DNA from: Natronohydrobacter sp.
GTDB taxonomy: Bacteria; Pseudomonadota; Alphaproteobacteria; Rhodobacterales; Rhodobacteraceae
NCBI GenBank assembly: GCA_030603695.1
Contig: JAUVXF010000009.1
Location: forward strand, 27,930-91,929
Length of the DNA stretch: 64,000 bases
Direction of reading: 5' to 3'
A model generated the notes under the pieces. It did not search any database. It was given only the letters and a program-made list of their open reading frames with translations, and was not told the DNA's origin. Within the stretch, counting starts at the first letter, position 1. Each line of letters begins with the position of its first letter. The translations under genes were made by a program, and so were the position numbers. Shown here piece by piece: positions 23,439 to 32,508 of this stretch.

Positions 23439-25895
23439 ATGAAACATCTGGTTCGCAGCGATTTTTGCAAAATAAATAGTTTAGGGTTTAAAGAGATGCT
23501 GCCAAAGCCCAATAAAAACACGCTAGGTGGCAAAACCCGATCCGGGGACAGCGCTTTGGCATATTGCTGTGCACAGCATATGGCGCCACACAGGCAGGAC
23601 ACCGCTTTGATCGCGCCCACCCCGCCTGATGCAGAGCTTTGGCTGGAATTGGACGGCCATATGACGATCACGGCATGTCATTTCCACCCGCCTTTGACGC
23701 AGGAAACTGCGCAAAAAGGGGGGGCGGGCAGCAGTATCATCCATGCCCTGAATGCAGAATTTTCCCGCATCGCCCCGCAAATTCGGGCGGGATTGCGTTG
23801 GGGGGTGCCGGTGCATGGCCAGATCATGTCAATTACGGTCGCCGCAACGGAACGGCGATATCTGGCCATAATCCTGAATGGTGAGGGGGGCACAAGCGGT
23901 GCAAACCCTGGCTATCGGGCAAAGTTGAAGGAAATTGCACGTGCCGAGTTTCATCTTGCAGCGCAGGACGATGCCTGCGCGCCACTGCCGGATCTGGCCT
24001 CGCATCCGGGGTTTCGCCCGGAAGCGAGGCCAGATGCCTGGGCTGTGTTTGATCACAAACAGCAACTGGTGATCTGCAATGCTGCTTTCCGGGGGGTGTA
24101 TCCCGATCTTGCCGATATCTTGGTTCCGGGCCAACCCCTTGTGAATATTTTGCATTGTGCTTTGCAAAGGCGGAAGTCACCCGGCAGCGATCGCGCCCGT
24201 AAGATATGGATTGCGCGCAAGATGGATCAGTTTTCCATGCGGCACCCACAAACCAAGCTGCGCAAATTCCACAGCCGCTGGTATCGCGAAGCGCACTACC
24301 CGATGTGCGATGGCAGGTATGCTATCATCCTTTCTGATGTTTCGGAGTGGAAAAAAGCAGAGGCGCACAGGTTGGCTGTCCGCGCCTGCGCACTCGATAC
24401 CTCTGTTGATGGGGTGTTTCTTGTTTCCACCGATGGGAAGTTGGAATATGCCAACCCCTGCGCAATCGGTATTTTTCAGGGCGAAACTGAAGATACCCTT
24501 TTGGGCCGGGATTGGTGTGATGTGCTCTTGCCCTGCCATCCCGATCCCGCGCGTGAGGGGGTGCGCGAAAGACTTGCGCAGGCCGGTTTCTGGCGAGGGC
24601 AATCCTTTTTCACGACCAAAACCAAAGAGACCATCGAAATTGAAAGCACTGTTACCCAAAATACCGATGGCACGATGCTTTGCATCTTTCGTGATATCAC
24701 GGCACAGCGCCTGAACGAGATCGAACGCGAGCGTTTGCGCGAGCAACTGACGCTTGCACGGCGGCGAGAGGAGATTGCGCAAATTGCCGCGGGGCTGGCG
24801 CATGATTTCAACAACATTCTTGCCGGCATTGCCGCCGCAGCCAATATTATTTCAGAGGCAGATGAATTGGTGACTGCCCAACCGCTGGCGCTGCGCATTT
24901 CGGATGCCTGCGATCAGGCGGGTGGTTTGCTGCGCCGCATGCTTTCTTTGGGGAAAAGTGATACACCTTATGAAGTGCTGGATCTGCGTCGCCCCCTGCG
25001 CGATGCAGAATCGCTGTTGCGTCCCAGCCTCTGCGCACCTGTCACCTTGTGTGTTGATCTGCCCCCAACCCCGCTTGTAACATATGCCGACAGCACAGCG
25101 ATTGTGCAGATGGTTCTTAATCTGGTGATCAATGCACGCGATGCCATTCTTGCCCAATCCGAAATCCGCGCCAAGGCCGGGATCAGGGTTGCGCTAAGCA
25201 AAGCCACAGCAGAGGATCTTGCCCAAAGCTTTGATATCGGGACAGTTGATCAGCGGTTAAGCTATGCGCGGATTACGGTTGCCGATGACGGGCCAGGGCT
25301 GAGCGATGAGATACGCGCCAGAATGTTTACGCCCTATTTCTCGACCAAGGGCGCAGAGGGAACGGGGCTTGGCCTGGCGATTGTTGTCAACGTTATCCAA
25401 AAACAGGGCGGCGCGCTGGCGCTTCTTTCGTGGCCCGATGGCGGCACGCAGTTTACAATCCTTTGGCCGCTAGAGGGGGCGGGCGAGGATTTGACAGCCC
25501 TGGCAGCGGGCCTTTGGGCCGGAGAGGCTGCGCTTGTCCTAAGCGATGACCCGGATCTGGCGCATGATCTGGCTGAGGCGTTGCAAGGGGCAGGGGCGTT
25601 TGTGCAGCGCTGTAACTCTTGGGATGAAGTTTGCGCCTATGCCCAAGAACCTGACATGTGGGATTGCGTGGTTTTGGATAGGCCCCCTGTCGCGCAGTGC
25701 GGCGCGCAGGCGCGCTTGCCGGAAACGCTGCCAGTGCTGATTGTTGGCAATGGCGGCGCGGGTGCTGCGCAAACAGGCTGTCTGTCACAGCAGGTTGCCT
25801 ATTGCACTGGCCCGTCTGATCGCCCCGATTTTCTGGCAGAGCTGTTGGATATCAAGCACAAGCTGGCCATGGCGGTGATGATGGCCGAAGGGTAA
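23439..25895 (+). CDS. PAS-containing histidine kinase with C-terminal receiver-like domain
   Basis: 818 aa if ATG 23439 is used; the first 19 codons are AT-rich with rare codons (ATA, TTA), so ATG 23496 is an equally likely start. No membrane segments. PAS-like regions at about 195-300 and 312-420, coiled link, CckA/NtrB-type H-box with H455 (AGLAHDFNNIL), HATPase_c (about 540-670; VADDGPGLSDE, GAEGTGLGLAIV) and a C-terminal receiver-like domain (about 685-800) with the acidic pair DD and Asp in CVVLDRPPV but a divergent end. Probable output is the LuxR-type regulator encoded convergently at 26102, or a phosphotransferase elsewhere. Confidence 0.9.
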   Translation: MKHLVRSDFCKINSLGFKEMLPKPNKNTLGGKTRSGDSALAYCCAQHMAPHRQDTALIAPTPPDAELWLELDGHMTITACHFHPPLTQETAQKGGAGSSIIHALNAEFSRIAPQIRAGLRWGVPVHGQIMSITVAATERRYLAIILNGEGGTSGANPGYRAKLKEIARAEFHLAAQDDACAPLPDLASHPGFRPEARPDAWAVFDHKQQLVICNAAFRGVYPDLADILVPGQPLVNILHCALQRRKSPGSDRARKIWIARKMDQFSMRHPQTKLRKFHSRWYREAHYPMCDGRYAIILSDVSEWKKAEAHRLAVRACALDTSVDGVFLVSTDGKLEYANPCAIGIFQGETEDTLLGRDWCDVLLPCHPDPAREGVRERLAQAGFWRGQSFFTTKTKETIEIESTVTQNTDGTMLCIFRDITAQRLNEIERERLREQLTLARRREEIAQIAAGLAHDFNNILAGIAAAANIISEADELVTAQPLALRISDACDQAGGLLRRMLSLGKSDTPYEVLDLRRPLRDAESLLRPSLCAPVTLCVDLPPTPLVTYADSTAIVQMVLNLVINARDAILAQSEIRAKAGIRVALSKATAEDLAQSFDIGTVDQRLSYARITVADDGPGLSDEIRARMFTPYFSTKGAEGTGLGLAIVVNVIQKQGGALALLSWPDGGTQFTILWPLEGAGEDLTALAAGLWAGEAALVLSDDPDLAHDLAEALQGAGAFVQRCNSWDEVCAYAQEPDMWDCVVLDRPPVAQCGAQARLPETLPVLIVGNGGAGAAQTGCLSQQVAYCTGPSDRPDFLAELLDIKHKLAMAVMMAEG

Positions 25896-25943
25896 GGCGC
25901 AAGACCTGCCCAGCACAAAACCAAACCGATGGGCAAGCGCCTT
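25894..25943. terminator. Nested hairpin at the end of the PAS kinase gene
   Basis: AAGGCGC (25894-25900) pairs with GCGCCTT (25937-25943) and, inside it, TGCCCA pairs with TGGGCA. It begins in the stop codon of the kinase. No T run follows, so it may end transcription with Rho or protect the 3' end. The rest of the gap to 26101 shows nothing. Confidence 0.4.
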
Positions 25944-26101
25944 GAGCGAGAAAAAGCATTCATCGGCCACGGGTGACGGCGTTACATCTTGAAAGCTCAA
26001 CCGATTGCGGGCTGTGGTGATGCGCTACTCTGCTTGGCGCAAACTGGTTTTAGGCGTGCAGGCCCTCTTGCAAGAAAACCTTTCCGCGCGGCCCCTTGCT
26101 G

Positions 26102-26764
26102 TCAGACAACACCCAGTTCTTTCGCCAGGATCACGGCGCGCGTGCGGTTATTTGCCCCCAATTTTCGGCAAATGCCAGTGACATGCATTTTAACCGTGGC
26201 CTCTGCCATTGTCAGGTCATTGGCGATTTCCTTGTTGGATTTGCCCTCTGACAATTGCAGCAGCACAGCCATTTCCTTATCGCTCAGATTGCCCTGCCGG
26301 TTGGCAGAGGCCGGGGCGGATTGTTGCTGGATCAGTTCCAGCGGCAAATAGCGCTCGCCCGAATTCATGAAGCGGATCGCGTTTGCGAGAGAGCGCAGGG
26401 GGCTTTTTTTCAGCACGATCCCGGCGGCGCCAGCCGTCATTATTTCTTGCATCATCCGCGGTGTGGTTGCCCCTGTCAGGATCGAAACGGGCTTGCCTTC
26501 ATTCAGCCGGATAATGCGTTTCAGCCCGGCAATACCGTTCATGCCGGGCATGTTCATATCCAAAAGCACCACATCAAACCCGCCCTCGGATTGCAGAATA
26601 TGCGCAGCATCCTCCAGCGACTCTGCAACATGAATATCCATATCGGCAGTTTCGGTCAGAAATAGCCGGATCATATCAGTGATCATCCGATGATCATCGG
26701 CCAATAAAACCCTAATCTGTTCACTGCGGATCGAGGCTATTTTTGTCACAACTTGGTCTCTCAT
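26102..26764 (-). CDS. LuxR/NarL-family response regulator
   Basis: 220 aa. Receiver domain (about 16-135) with acidic pair DD, phosphoacceptor Asp in VVLLDMNMPGMNG, and K in VLKKSPL; C-terminal LuxR-type helix-turn-helix (about 155-215; LSDKEMAVLLQLSEGKSNKE, then IANDLTMAEATVKMHV). Encoded tail to tail with the sigma-54-driven kinase, so it is the nearest candidate partner. The receiver, not the DNA-binding region, is the usual kinase contact; pairing is inferred from position. Confidence 0.93.
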   Translation of the reverse strand: MRDQVVTKIASIRSEQIRVLLADDHRMITDMIRLFLTETADMDIHVAESLEDAAHILQSEGGFDVVLLDMNMPGMNGIAGLKRIIRLNEGKPVSILTGATTPRMMQEIMTAGAAGIVLKKSPLRSLANAIRFMNSGERYLPLELIQQQSAPASANRQGNLSDKEMAVLLQLSEGKSNKEIANDLTMAEATVKMHVTGICRKLGANNRTRAVILAKELGVV

Positions 26765-26890
26765 TCTGGGATGCCTATCTTTGAGATTCGGCAGATATTC
26801 TGCATATGTTCCAGCAATAACGGTCAGATGTTAAAAAACGGTATCAACGAATTATGGCGAGTCCGAGGCTAAGGTCTGGCAATGGCCATC

Positions 26891-26913
26891 TTTTGAGCAT
26901 GTTTTGCTCAAAA
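26891..26913. terminator. Bidirectional rho-independent terminator
   Basis: TTTTGAGCA (26891-26899), loop TGTTT, TGCTCAAAA (26905-26913): perfect 9-bp arms with T tracts reading out on both strands. It lies just downstream of the leftward 130-aa gene. Confidence 0.6.
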
Positions 26914-26957
26914 TTGACGGCGTGATGGCAGGTTTCAGTAAAGAGCGTGGCGTCGGT

Positions 26958-27350
26958 TCATTCGGGGGGGCGCGAATCGTCCGTGGCAGAGGGTGCTCCC
27001 CCAAATGCCGAAAGCAGGCTTGCGGCATCATCAAGCGAGATTGCCCCAAAGTTGACTTTTTTCTTCGCCTTCATGGGTTTTGGCGGGGGCGGCGGCTCTG
27101 GCTGTGCGGGAAGTTCGGCTATGACAGGGTCTGGCTCTGGCTCTGGCGGTGGTGGCGGTGGGCTGGCACGCGGTGCAACGGGTGCGCGCGCCAGATCGGC
27201 ATGCAACAGGGCAATGCGCAAGGCCAGTGCGCCGCGCCCCACAATTTCGCCAGTGCCACATAGGTCGCGCAAGGTTTCTGTTTCAGCAGCAGACAATGTG
27301 GCTGTGCGGCGTTTCAAGCTGTCGACCCAGCTTTTGGGGCGTTTGGGCAT
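26958..27350 (-). CDS. Hypothetical proline-rich protein divergent from flgB
   Basis: 130 aa; family not recognised. A basic helical N-terminal domain (about 1-60; MPKRPKSWVDSLKRRTATLS, then AAETETLRDLCGTGEIVGRG) is followed by a Pro/Glu/Ala linker (about 65-98, runs of up to six prolines) and a short C-terminal motif (KKKVNFGAISLDDAASLLSA). ATG 27350 is chosen for its AAGGAG site and because codons before it cover the flgB promoter region. The layout (folded head, stiff Pro linker, docking tail) suggests an adaptor; I cannot assign a function. Confidence 0.7.
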   Translation of the reverse strand: MPKRPKSWVDSLKRRTATLSAAETETLRDLCGTGEIVGRGALALRIALLHADLARAPVAPRASPPPPPPEPEPDPVIAELPAQPEPPPPPKPMKAKKKVNFGAISLDDAASLLSAFGGAPSATDDSRPPE

Positions 27351-27393
27351 TTCTGCACTCCTTTTCAGCGTTCGGCAGGGTTTGAACAGGCAT

Positions 27394-27409
27394 TGGCATT
27401 GTTCTTGCA
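27394..27409 (+). promoter_or_regulatory. Sigma-54 promoter of the flgB operon
   Basis: TGGCAT-TGTTC-TTGCA, exact consensus, with its -12 about 53 bases before flgB. A one-mismatch site in the opposite direction (TGGCCC-AGGAA-TTGCA on the minus strand, 27406-27421) shares its TGCA and could serve the 130-aa gene. Confidence 0.8.
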
Positions 27410-27460
27410 ATTCCTGGGCCAGAACCTGCCACATAATGATCCCAGCTTTGGGGGCCACAG

Positions 27461-27850
27461 ATGACAACGCTGCTGCGAAACCACCTTGCCACGCATGCCG
27501 AGGCGCTGAAAATCAGTGAACGGCGCGGGGCGATCATTGCCTCGAACATCGCCAATGCGGCAACGCCCGGTTACAAGGCGCGCGATATAGATTTTCGCGT
27601 CGAACTCGCACAGCGGGTTCATGGGGGCGGGGCGCTGGCGGTAACAGACCCGCGCCATATCGCCCATCCCGGCGCGCTTATGTCAGGGCCGGGATTTCGC
27701 GTTCCCACCACGGCCGCGCTGGATGGCAATACTGTAGAAACATCGGTGGAGCAGGTGCAGTTTGCCGAAAACGCCCTGCGCCAACAAGCCAGCCTTACTT
27801 TTCTGAACCGCCGTATCAGCGGGCTGCGTTCCGCCATCCGAGGAGAGTGA
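27461..27850 (+). CDS. flgB: Flagellar basal-body rod protein FlgB
   Basis: 129-aa proximal rod subunit, exported without a cleaved signal. The N-terminal rod motif (RRGAIIASNIANAATPGYKA, then RDIDF) is clear, and the C-terminal helix pairs with it. The start follows GGGGG. First gene of an eleven-gene rod/hook/ring operon, flgBCDEFGHIJKL. Confidence 0.93.
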   Translation: MTTLLRNHLATHAEALKISERRGAIIASNIANAATPGYKARDIDFRVELAQRVHGGGALAVTDPRHIAHPGALMSGPGFRVPTTAALDGNTVETSVEQVQFAENALRQQASLTFLNRRISGLRSAIRGE

Positions 27851-27851
27851 C

Positions 27852-28262
27852 ATGACCGAAATCCGCAATGTGTTTGATTTGGGGGGCCGCGCGCTATCGG
27901 CACAGATGCAACGTGTGAATGCCGCCGCGTCCAACCTTGCAAATGCAGGCACAGTCTCTGGCAGTGCCGAGACCGCGTTTCGCCCGTTGCGCCCTGTATT
28001 TTCTGTGGATGAAATGTATCCCGGCTCTGGTCTTGCCGCGCCGCGTGCCGATCGCATTGTGGCGCTGGATCGTGATCCTGCGCGCATGTTTCGCCCCGAC
28101 CATCCCCATGCCGACCCTGATGGCTTTGTTTATGAAGCGCCCGTGCAGGTGGAAGAAGAAATGGTCGAGATGCTGGAGGCAAGCCGCAGCTACCAAAACA
28201 CGCTGGAAGCCATGTCGACCCTGCGGGTGCTGATGACCCGAACCTTGTCCATGGGAGAATGA
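27852..28262 (+). CDS. flgC: Flagellar basal-body rod protein FlgC
   Basis: 136-aa proximal rod subunit. N-terminal helix with RVNAAASNLANAGTV; conserved DPDGFVYEAPVQVEEEM near the C-terminus and the closing helix EASRSYQNTLEAM. One base after flgB; overlaps flgD by 4 bases (ATGA). Confidence 0.93.
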   Translation: MTEIRNVFDLGGRALSAQMQRVNAAASNLANAGTVSGSAETAFRPLRPVFSVDEMYPGSGLAAPRADRIVALDRDPARMFRPDHPHADPDGFVYEAPVQVEEEMVEMLEASRSYQNTLEAMSTLRVLMTRTLSMGE

Positions 28263-28939
28263 GGATGATCCAATCCGCAACCAATTTTGATCCGGCCACT
28301 GCGCCTGCCCCTGCGCGTGCCCCCGCCGCGTCTGCCACATCCAATCTGGGCCAGAAAGATTTTCTGACATTGCTTACCACGCAATTGCGCAACCAAGACC
28401 CCCTGAACCCGATGCAGAACAGCGAATTTCTGGGCCAGATGGCGCAGTTTTCAACTGTTTCGGGAATAGAACGGATGAATGATAACTTGCTGGCGCTGGG
28501 TGCGGGGTTTCGGGACATGCGCCTTGGCATGGCATCGGAACTTGTGGGCCAATCCGTGCTTGTGCCCGGCGCTTTGGCGCGCCCCGACAACACTGGCGCC
28601 TATCGGGGGGCAGTCAATCTGGCGGCCGCGGCAGAGAATGTGGAAATCAGTTTTTCTGATAATCTTACCGGCGCTTTGCTGCATCGCCAGATTCTGGGCC
28701 GCCACCCTGCCGGGCAGGTGGAATTCGCTTGGGAAAATGCCCCCGCTGATTTGGTGAGCGCGCGCCATGCGCTACGCATTTCCGCCAGCGTAACCACAGA
28801 TGGTGTAACAGAGCCTGTGGCCAGCCTGGTATATGCACGCGTCCTTTCGGCCACTTTGGGCCAATCTGCCGATGATATCACCTTCGAGGTTGAGGGATTT
28901 GGCAAGCTCAACAGTCTTGAAATTGAAACGATCCGCTGA
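28259..28939 (+). CDS. flgD: Hook cap protein FlgD
   Basis: 226-aa scaffold for hook assembly, later discarded. The conserved FlgD N-terminus (LGQKDFLTLLTTQLRNQDPL, then NPMQNSEFLGQMAQFS) is intact, followed by the Ig/tudor-like C-terminal half. ATG 28259 overlaps the flgC stop; a second ATG at 28265 is possible. Confidence 0.93.
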   Translation: MRMIQSATNFDPATAPAPARAPAASATSNLGQKDFLTLLTTQLRNQDPLNPMQNSEFLGQMAQFSTVSGIERMNDNLLALGAGFRDMRLGMASELVGQSVLVPGALARPDNTGAYRGAVNLAAAAENVEISFSDNLTGALLHRQILGRHPAGQVEFAWENAPADLVSARHALRISASVTTDGVTEPVASLVYARVLSATLGQSADDITFEVEGFGKLNSLEIETIR

Positions 28940-28960
28940 TCTGCAAGCAAGGAGATTTCC

Positions 28961-30232
28961 ATGTCCATGAATACCGCCCTGTCCGGGCTTTCCGCCGCTC
29001 AGAAAGATATCGCTGTCACATCGCATAATATCGCGAATGTGGGCACAACGGGCTTTCGGGGGTCGCGCACGGAATTTGCCGATATCTTTACCCAATCACC
29101 CTTTTCCGTAGCGCGCACCACGGCAGGGTCAGGAACCCAGATTTCCCGCGTGGCTCAGAATTTCTCGCAAGGCAGTGTGGTTGGCACCGGAAACCGGCTG
29201 GATATGGCGATAGAGGGGCCGGGTTTCTTTGCCTTGCGCTCTCAAAGCACCACACCGGGCGTCGCGAATGAAACACTTTATTCGCGCGCGGGGTCTTTTG
29301 ACATGTCGGCAAGCGGCTTTCTGGTGAACGGTGCCAATCAGCAATTATTGGGTTGGCCTGCGGCAAATAACGGGCAGGTTTTGTCCGAAGCGCTGTCAAC
29401 TGCGCAGCCCATGCGCGTGCCGCTGACTGTGGGTAATCCGGTTGCAACATCGCAATTGCGGCTGGATTTGGTCTTGCCCACAGATGCGGCAATGTCAGGC
29501 GCGCAAGATGCCGTGCCTCCGACGGCGGCCTTTGATCCTGCCAATCCGACAACATGGGCACATCGCACCTCTGTTCCTGTCTTCGATGATCAGGGCCGAG
29601 CGGTAGAAGCGGAATTGTATCTTGTGCGCATGGCCTCACCCTCTGCCACCGATCCGAATACAGAATTTGCGGCCTTTGTCATGCGTGATGGCCAGATGAT
29701 GTCAGCGACTGGCCCCAATACCATCACATTTGGGTCTGATGGGCGTATTGTTCCGCCTGCCACCGCGCTACAGTTTAGCGATGGTGATGCTGATCTGGCT
29801 TTCAACTTTGATGGTTCCAGATTGCAGAACCGGCCCTTTTCGGTGGCCGCCGTGCAGCACAACGGCCTGACTGTCAATCAATTGACAACGCTGGATATAG
29901 ATTCCGAAGGCACAGTCTGGGCAACCTATGGCGCAGATGGGCGCTTGGCGATTGGCAAATTGCTGCTGGTGAATTTCCCCAACCAGGCCGCCTTGCGCCC
30001 GATGGGCGCGGCGTCTTTCGGGGCGACGCCTGATGCCGGCGCGCCCTTTGCTGGCTCTCCGGGGGGGACTGGGTTTGGGCGGTTGCGCTCTGGGGCGCTG
30101 GAAATGGCCAATGTTGATCTGACCGATCAACTGGTCGCACTGATTACCGCGCAGCGCAACTACCAGGCCAATGCAAAGGCGATGGAAACATCGTCCCAGA
30201 TGATGCAGACCATTATGAACCTGCGCAGCTAA
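28961..30232 (+). CDS. flgE: Flagellar hook protein FlgE
   Basis: 423-aa hook subunit. N-terminal MSMNTALSGLSAAQKDIAVT and SHNIANVGTTGFR, hook core FYSRAGSFDMSASGFLVN-type motif at about 110, and C-terminal NVDLTDQLVALITAQRNYQA. The start follows AAGGAG. Typical length for the family. Confidence 0.95.
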   Translation: MSMNTALSGLSAAQKDIAVTSHNIANVGTTGFRGSRTEFADIFTQSPFSVARTTAGSGTQISRVAQNFSQGSVVGTGNRLDMAIEGPGFFALRSQSTTPGVANETLYSRAGSFDMSASGFLVNGANQQLLGWPAANNGQVLSEALSTAQPMRVPLTVGNPVATSQLRLDLVLPTDAAMSGAQDAVPPTAAFDPANPTTWAHRTSVPVFDDQGRAVEAELYLVRMASPSATDPNTEFAAFVMRDGQMMSATGPNTITFGSDGRIVPPATALQFSDGDADLAFNFDGSRLQNRPFSVAAVQHNGLTVNQLTTLDIDSEGTVWATYGADGRLAIGKLLLVNFPNQAALRPMGAASFGATPDAGAPFAGSPGGTGFGRLRSGALEMANVDLTDQLVALITAQRNYQANAKAMETSSQMMQTIMNLRS

Positions 30233-30242
30233 GGGGGGCTGA

Positions 30243-31010
30243 ATGGATAGGCTGGCCTATACAGCGCTGAATTCGCTTGCGAATTTGCGTGATGACAGGA
30301 TCGTTTCTGCGCAGAACCTTGCGAATATGTCTGTCCCTGGGTTTCGGCGTGATCTGCCCAATTCTGGTGCGGCACGGTTTCTGGAAGTGCTGGGCGCGCA
30401 AACGTCGCGGGCCTTTCAGCTGGAACATGGGGTGCATGGTTTTTCGCGCAGCCCCGGCCCGTTGGAGCAGACGGGCGACCCGATGGATATTGCCATCGCC
30501 GATAGAGGGTTTTTTCTGATCGAACCCGCGTCCGGGGGCGAGATGGCTCTTTCACGCCGTGGTGATCTGCAAGTTGGCGCGGATGGCCGCTTGCGCAATG
30601 GCGCGGGCGATCTGATGCTTAGCGCAGATATGGCGCCCATCATCGTGCCGCCCTTTCGTGAAATGGTTGTGGATGATCTGGGCCAGGTGCTGATTGCGCC
30701 GATTGATGGCGCAGCGGGCGCGTTGGTGCCAGTGGCCATGCTGGGCACGGTTGATCCTGCCGATGATCTGGCGCTGCGAAAATCCGAAGATGGCCATATT
30801 CGCCGCCTGGATGGCGAAGCGCTGCCGCCCCCAGACCAGCAAGCCCGCGTGGTGCAGGGCATGCGCGAGGGCAGCAATGTGAATGCGACAGCGGAATTGA
30901 TTGCCTCTATCGAATTGCAGCGCCGGTTCGAATTGAACCTGCGCATGGTGCAAACCGCGCGCGAGATAGATGAAGCCGGCGCCGCATTATTGCGCCCCCC
31001 TTCGGGCTGA
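30243..31010 (+). CDS. flgF: Flagellar basal-body rod protein FlgF
   Basis: 255-aa proximal rod component. N-terminal VSAQNLANMSVPGFRRDLP, MDIAIADRGFFLIEP core and C-terminal GSNVNATAELIASIELQRRF. It is 10 bases after flgE. The paralogue flgG follows after a 55-base gap holding a possible sigma-54 site. Confidence 0.92.
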   Translation: MDRLAYTALNSLANLRDDRIVSAQNLANMSVPGFRRDLPNSGAARFLEVLGAQTSRAFQLEHGVHGFSRSPGPLEQTGDPMDIAIADRGFFLIEPASGGEMALSRRGDLQVGADGRLRNGAGDLMLSADMAPIIVPPFREMVVDDLGQVLIAPIDGAAGALVPVAMLGTVDPADDLALRKSEDGHIRRLDGEALPPPDQQARVVQGMREGSNVNATAELIASIELQRRFELNLRMVQTAREIDEAGAALLRPPSG

Positions 31011-31012
31011 TC

Positions 31013-31028
31013 CGGCACGGGGCTTGCA
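31013..31028 (+). promoter_or_regulatory. Possible internal sigma-54 promoter before flgG
   Basis: CGGCACG-GGGC-TTGCA keeps GG and GC at the right spacing and differs from the consensus only in the first T. It overlaps the end of the flgF 3' region and lies about 38 bases before flgG. Confidence 0.45.
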
Positions 31029-31065
31029 AGACAGGGGTAAGAACAGGCCGTGAAAGGACAAACCC

Positions 31066-31854
31066 ATGTCAACGAATGCAATGCATGTTGCCCGCACCGG
31101 GCTGGATGCGCAACAAACCCGGATGCAGGTGATCGCCAACAATCTGGCGAATGTGAATACCACCGGGTTTAAGCGCGACCGTGCCAGTTTTGAAACGCTG
31201 CTGTATCAGACATACCGGCCCGCAGGGGCGCAAACCGCCGATCAGACGGCACTGACCAGCCCTTTGGCCGTAGGAACCGGGGTGCGCATTGTCGCGACTG
31301 AGAAAATTCATACCCAGGGCACGCTGAATACCACATCGAATGTGCTTGATCTGGCGATCAACGGGCAGGGGTTTTTCCAAATCCAGATGCCTGATGGCCG
31401 TGTCGGGTATTCGCGCGACGGAGCTTTGTCGCGCAATGCCGAAGGCACGCTGACAACTGTCAGCGGCTATGTGCTGGAACCCCAGATCAACATCCCCCCC
31501 GATGCGCTGGCCATCAACATCTCTGGTGATGGGATTGTCAGTGTCACCCTGCCCGGAGAGGTAGAGGCGCAAGAGGTGGGGCAGATCCAGCTTGCAAGCT
31601 TTGCCAACCCGCGTGGTCTGGCCCCGATTGGTGAAAATATGCTGCTCCAGACCCCGGCATCTGGCGAGGCCGTCATTGGTGCGCCCATGGCGGATGGCAT
31701 GGGCAAGCTGGTGCAGGGCGCGCTTGAAGGTTCCAACGTCAATGTGGTGCAGGAACTGGTCGATATGATCGAGACCCAGCGCGCCTATGAGATCAATTCG
31801 CGCTCAATCTCCGGTTCGGACGAGATGTTGAAATATTTGGCCAACAGATTGTGA
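31066..31854 (+). CDS. flgG: Flagellar distal rod protein FlgG
   Basis: 262 aa, the standard FlgG length. Hallmarks: GLDAQQTRMQVIANNLANVN, TTGFKRDRASFE, LDLAINGQGFFQI, and C-terminal GSNVNVVQELVDMIETQRAY. The start follows AAAGGA. FlgH begins 6 bases later. Confidence 0.95.
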   Translation: MSTNAMHVARTGLDAQQTRMQVIANNLANVNTTGFKRDRASFETLLYQTYRPAGAQTADQTALTSPLAVGTGVRIVATEKIHTQGTLNTTSNVLDLAINGQGFFQIQMPDGRVGYSRDGALSRNAEGTLTTVSGYVLEPQINIPPDALAINISGDGIVSVTLPGEVEAQEVGQIQLASFANPRGLAPIGENMLLQTPASGEAVIGAPMADGMGKLVQGALEGSNVNVVQELVDMIETQRAYEINSRSISGSDEMLKYLANRL

Positions 31855-31860
31855 GGTAAG

Positions 31861-32508
31861 ATGATGCGCCCTTTGATCCTGCTTTTCCCTCTGGCTGCGT
31901 GCTCTACCTATCTCGAAGACAAGGCCGGGATGGATTATGCGCCGCTTTATCATGAAACTATGCCTGTGGCCGCGCGGGCCACGGGTGGGATTTTCCATGA
32001 CGAGGCGCGCGGCCTGTTTGTGAATGACCGCCGCGCCCGCGCTGTAGGCGATGTGCTGACGGTGCAATTTGTGGAACAGTTCCAGGCCAGCAAATCCCAA
32101 TCCGCCAGTTCTGGCCGCAATTCCAGTTTCGAGATCGAATTGCCCTCGATTCTGCCGGGAGGATTGGCCTCTGGGGATTTTGGCAGTTCCACACGTCAAA
32201 GCTTTTCTGGCCGGGGTTCTGCCTCTCAATCCAATTCGCTGACAGGTCGGTTGAGCGTGTCTGTTGCGCGCGTTTTGCCAAATGGGCATCTGGAGGTGGT
32301 GGGGCAAAAGCGCCTGACGCTGAACAATGGCGCGGAATATGTGCGCCTGCGCGGCGTGGTGCGCCCCGAAGATATCGGGCCGGATAATGTGGTCACATCC
32401 GACAGGCTGGCGCATGCCGATATCCGCTATATGGGGGCTGGCGACGTGGCCGATACCGGGCGGCAGGGCTGGTTGTCGCGCGCGCTGACTGTGGTCAATC
32501 CGCTATGA
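31861..32508 (+). CDS. flgH: Flagellar L-ring lipoprotein FlgH
   Basis: 215-aa outer-membrane ring protein. Signal with lipobox LAAC ([11 protein letters not shown]). Conserved [35 protein letters not shown] and [14 protein letters not shown]. Overlaps flgI by 4 bases. Confidence 0.95.
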   Translation: MMRPLILLFPLAACSTYLEDKAGMDYAPLYHETMPVAARATGGIFHDEARGLFVNDRRARAVGDVLTVQFVEQFQASKSQSASSGRNSSFEIELPSILPGGLASGDFGSSTRQSFSGRGSASQSNSLTGRLSVSVARVLPNGHLEVVGQKRLTLNNGAEYVRLRGVVRPEDIGPDNVVTSDRLAHADIRYMGAGDVADTGRQGWLSRALTVVNPL

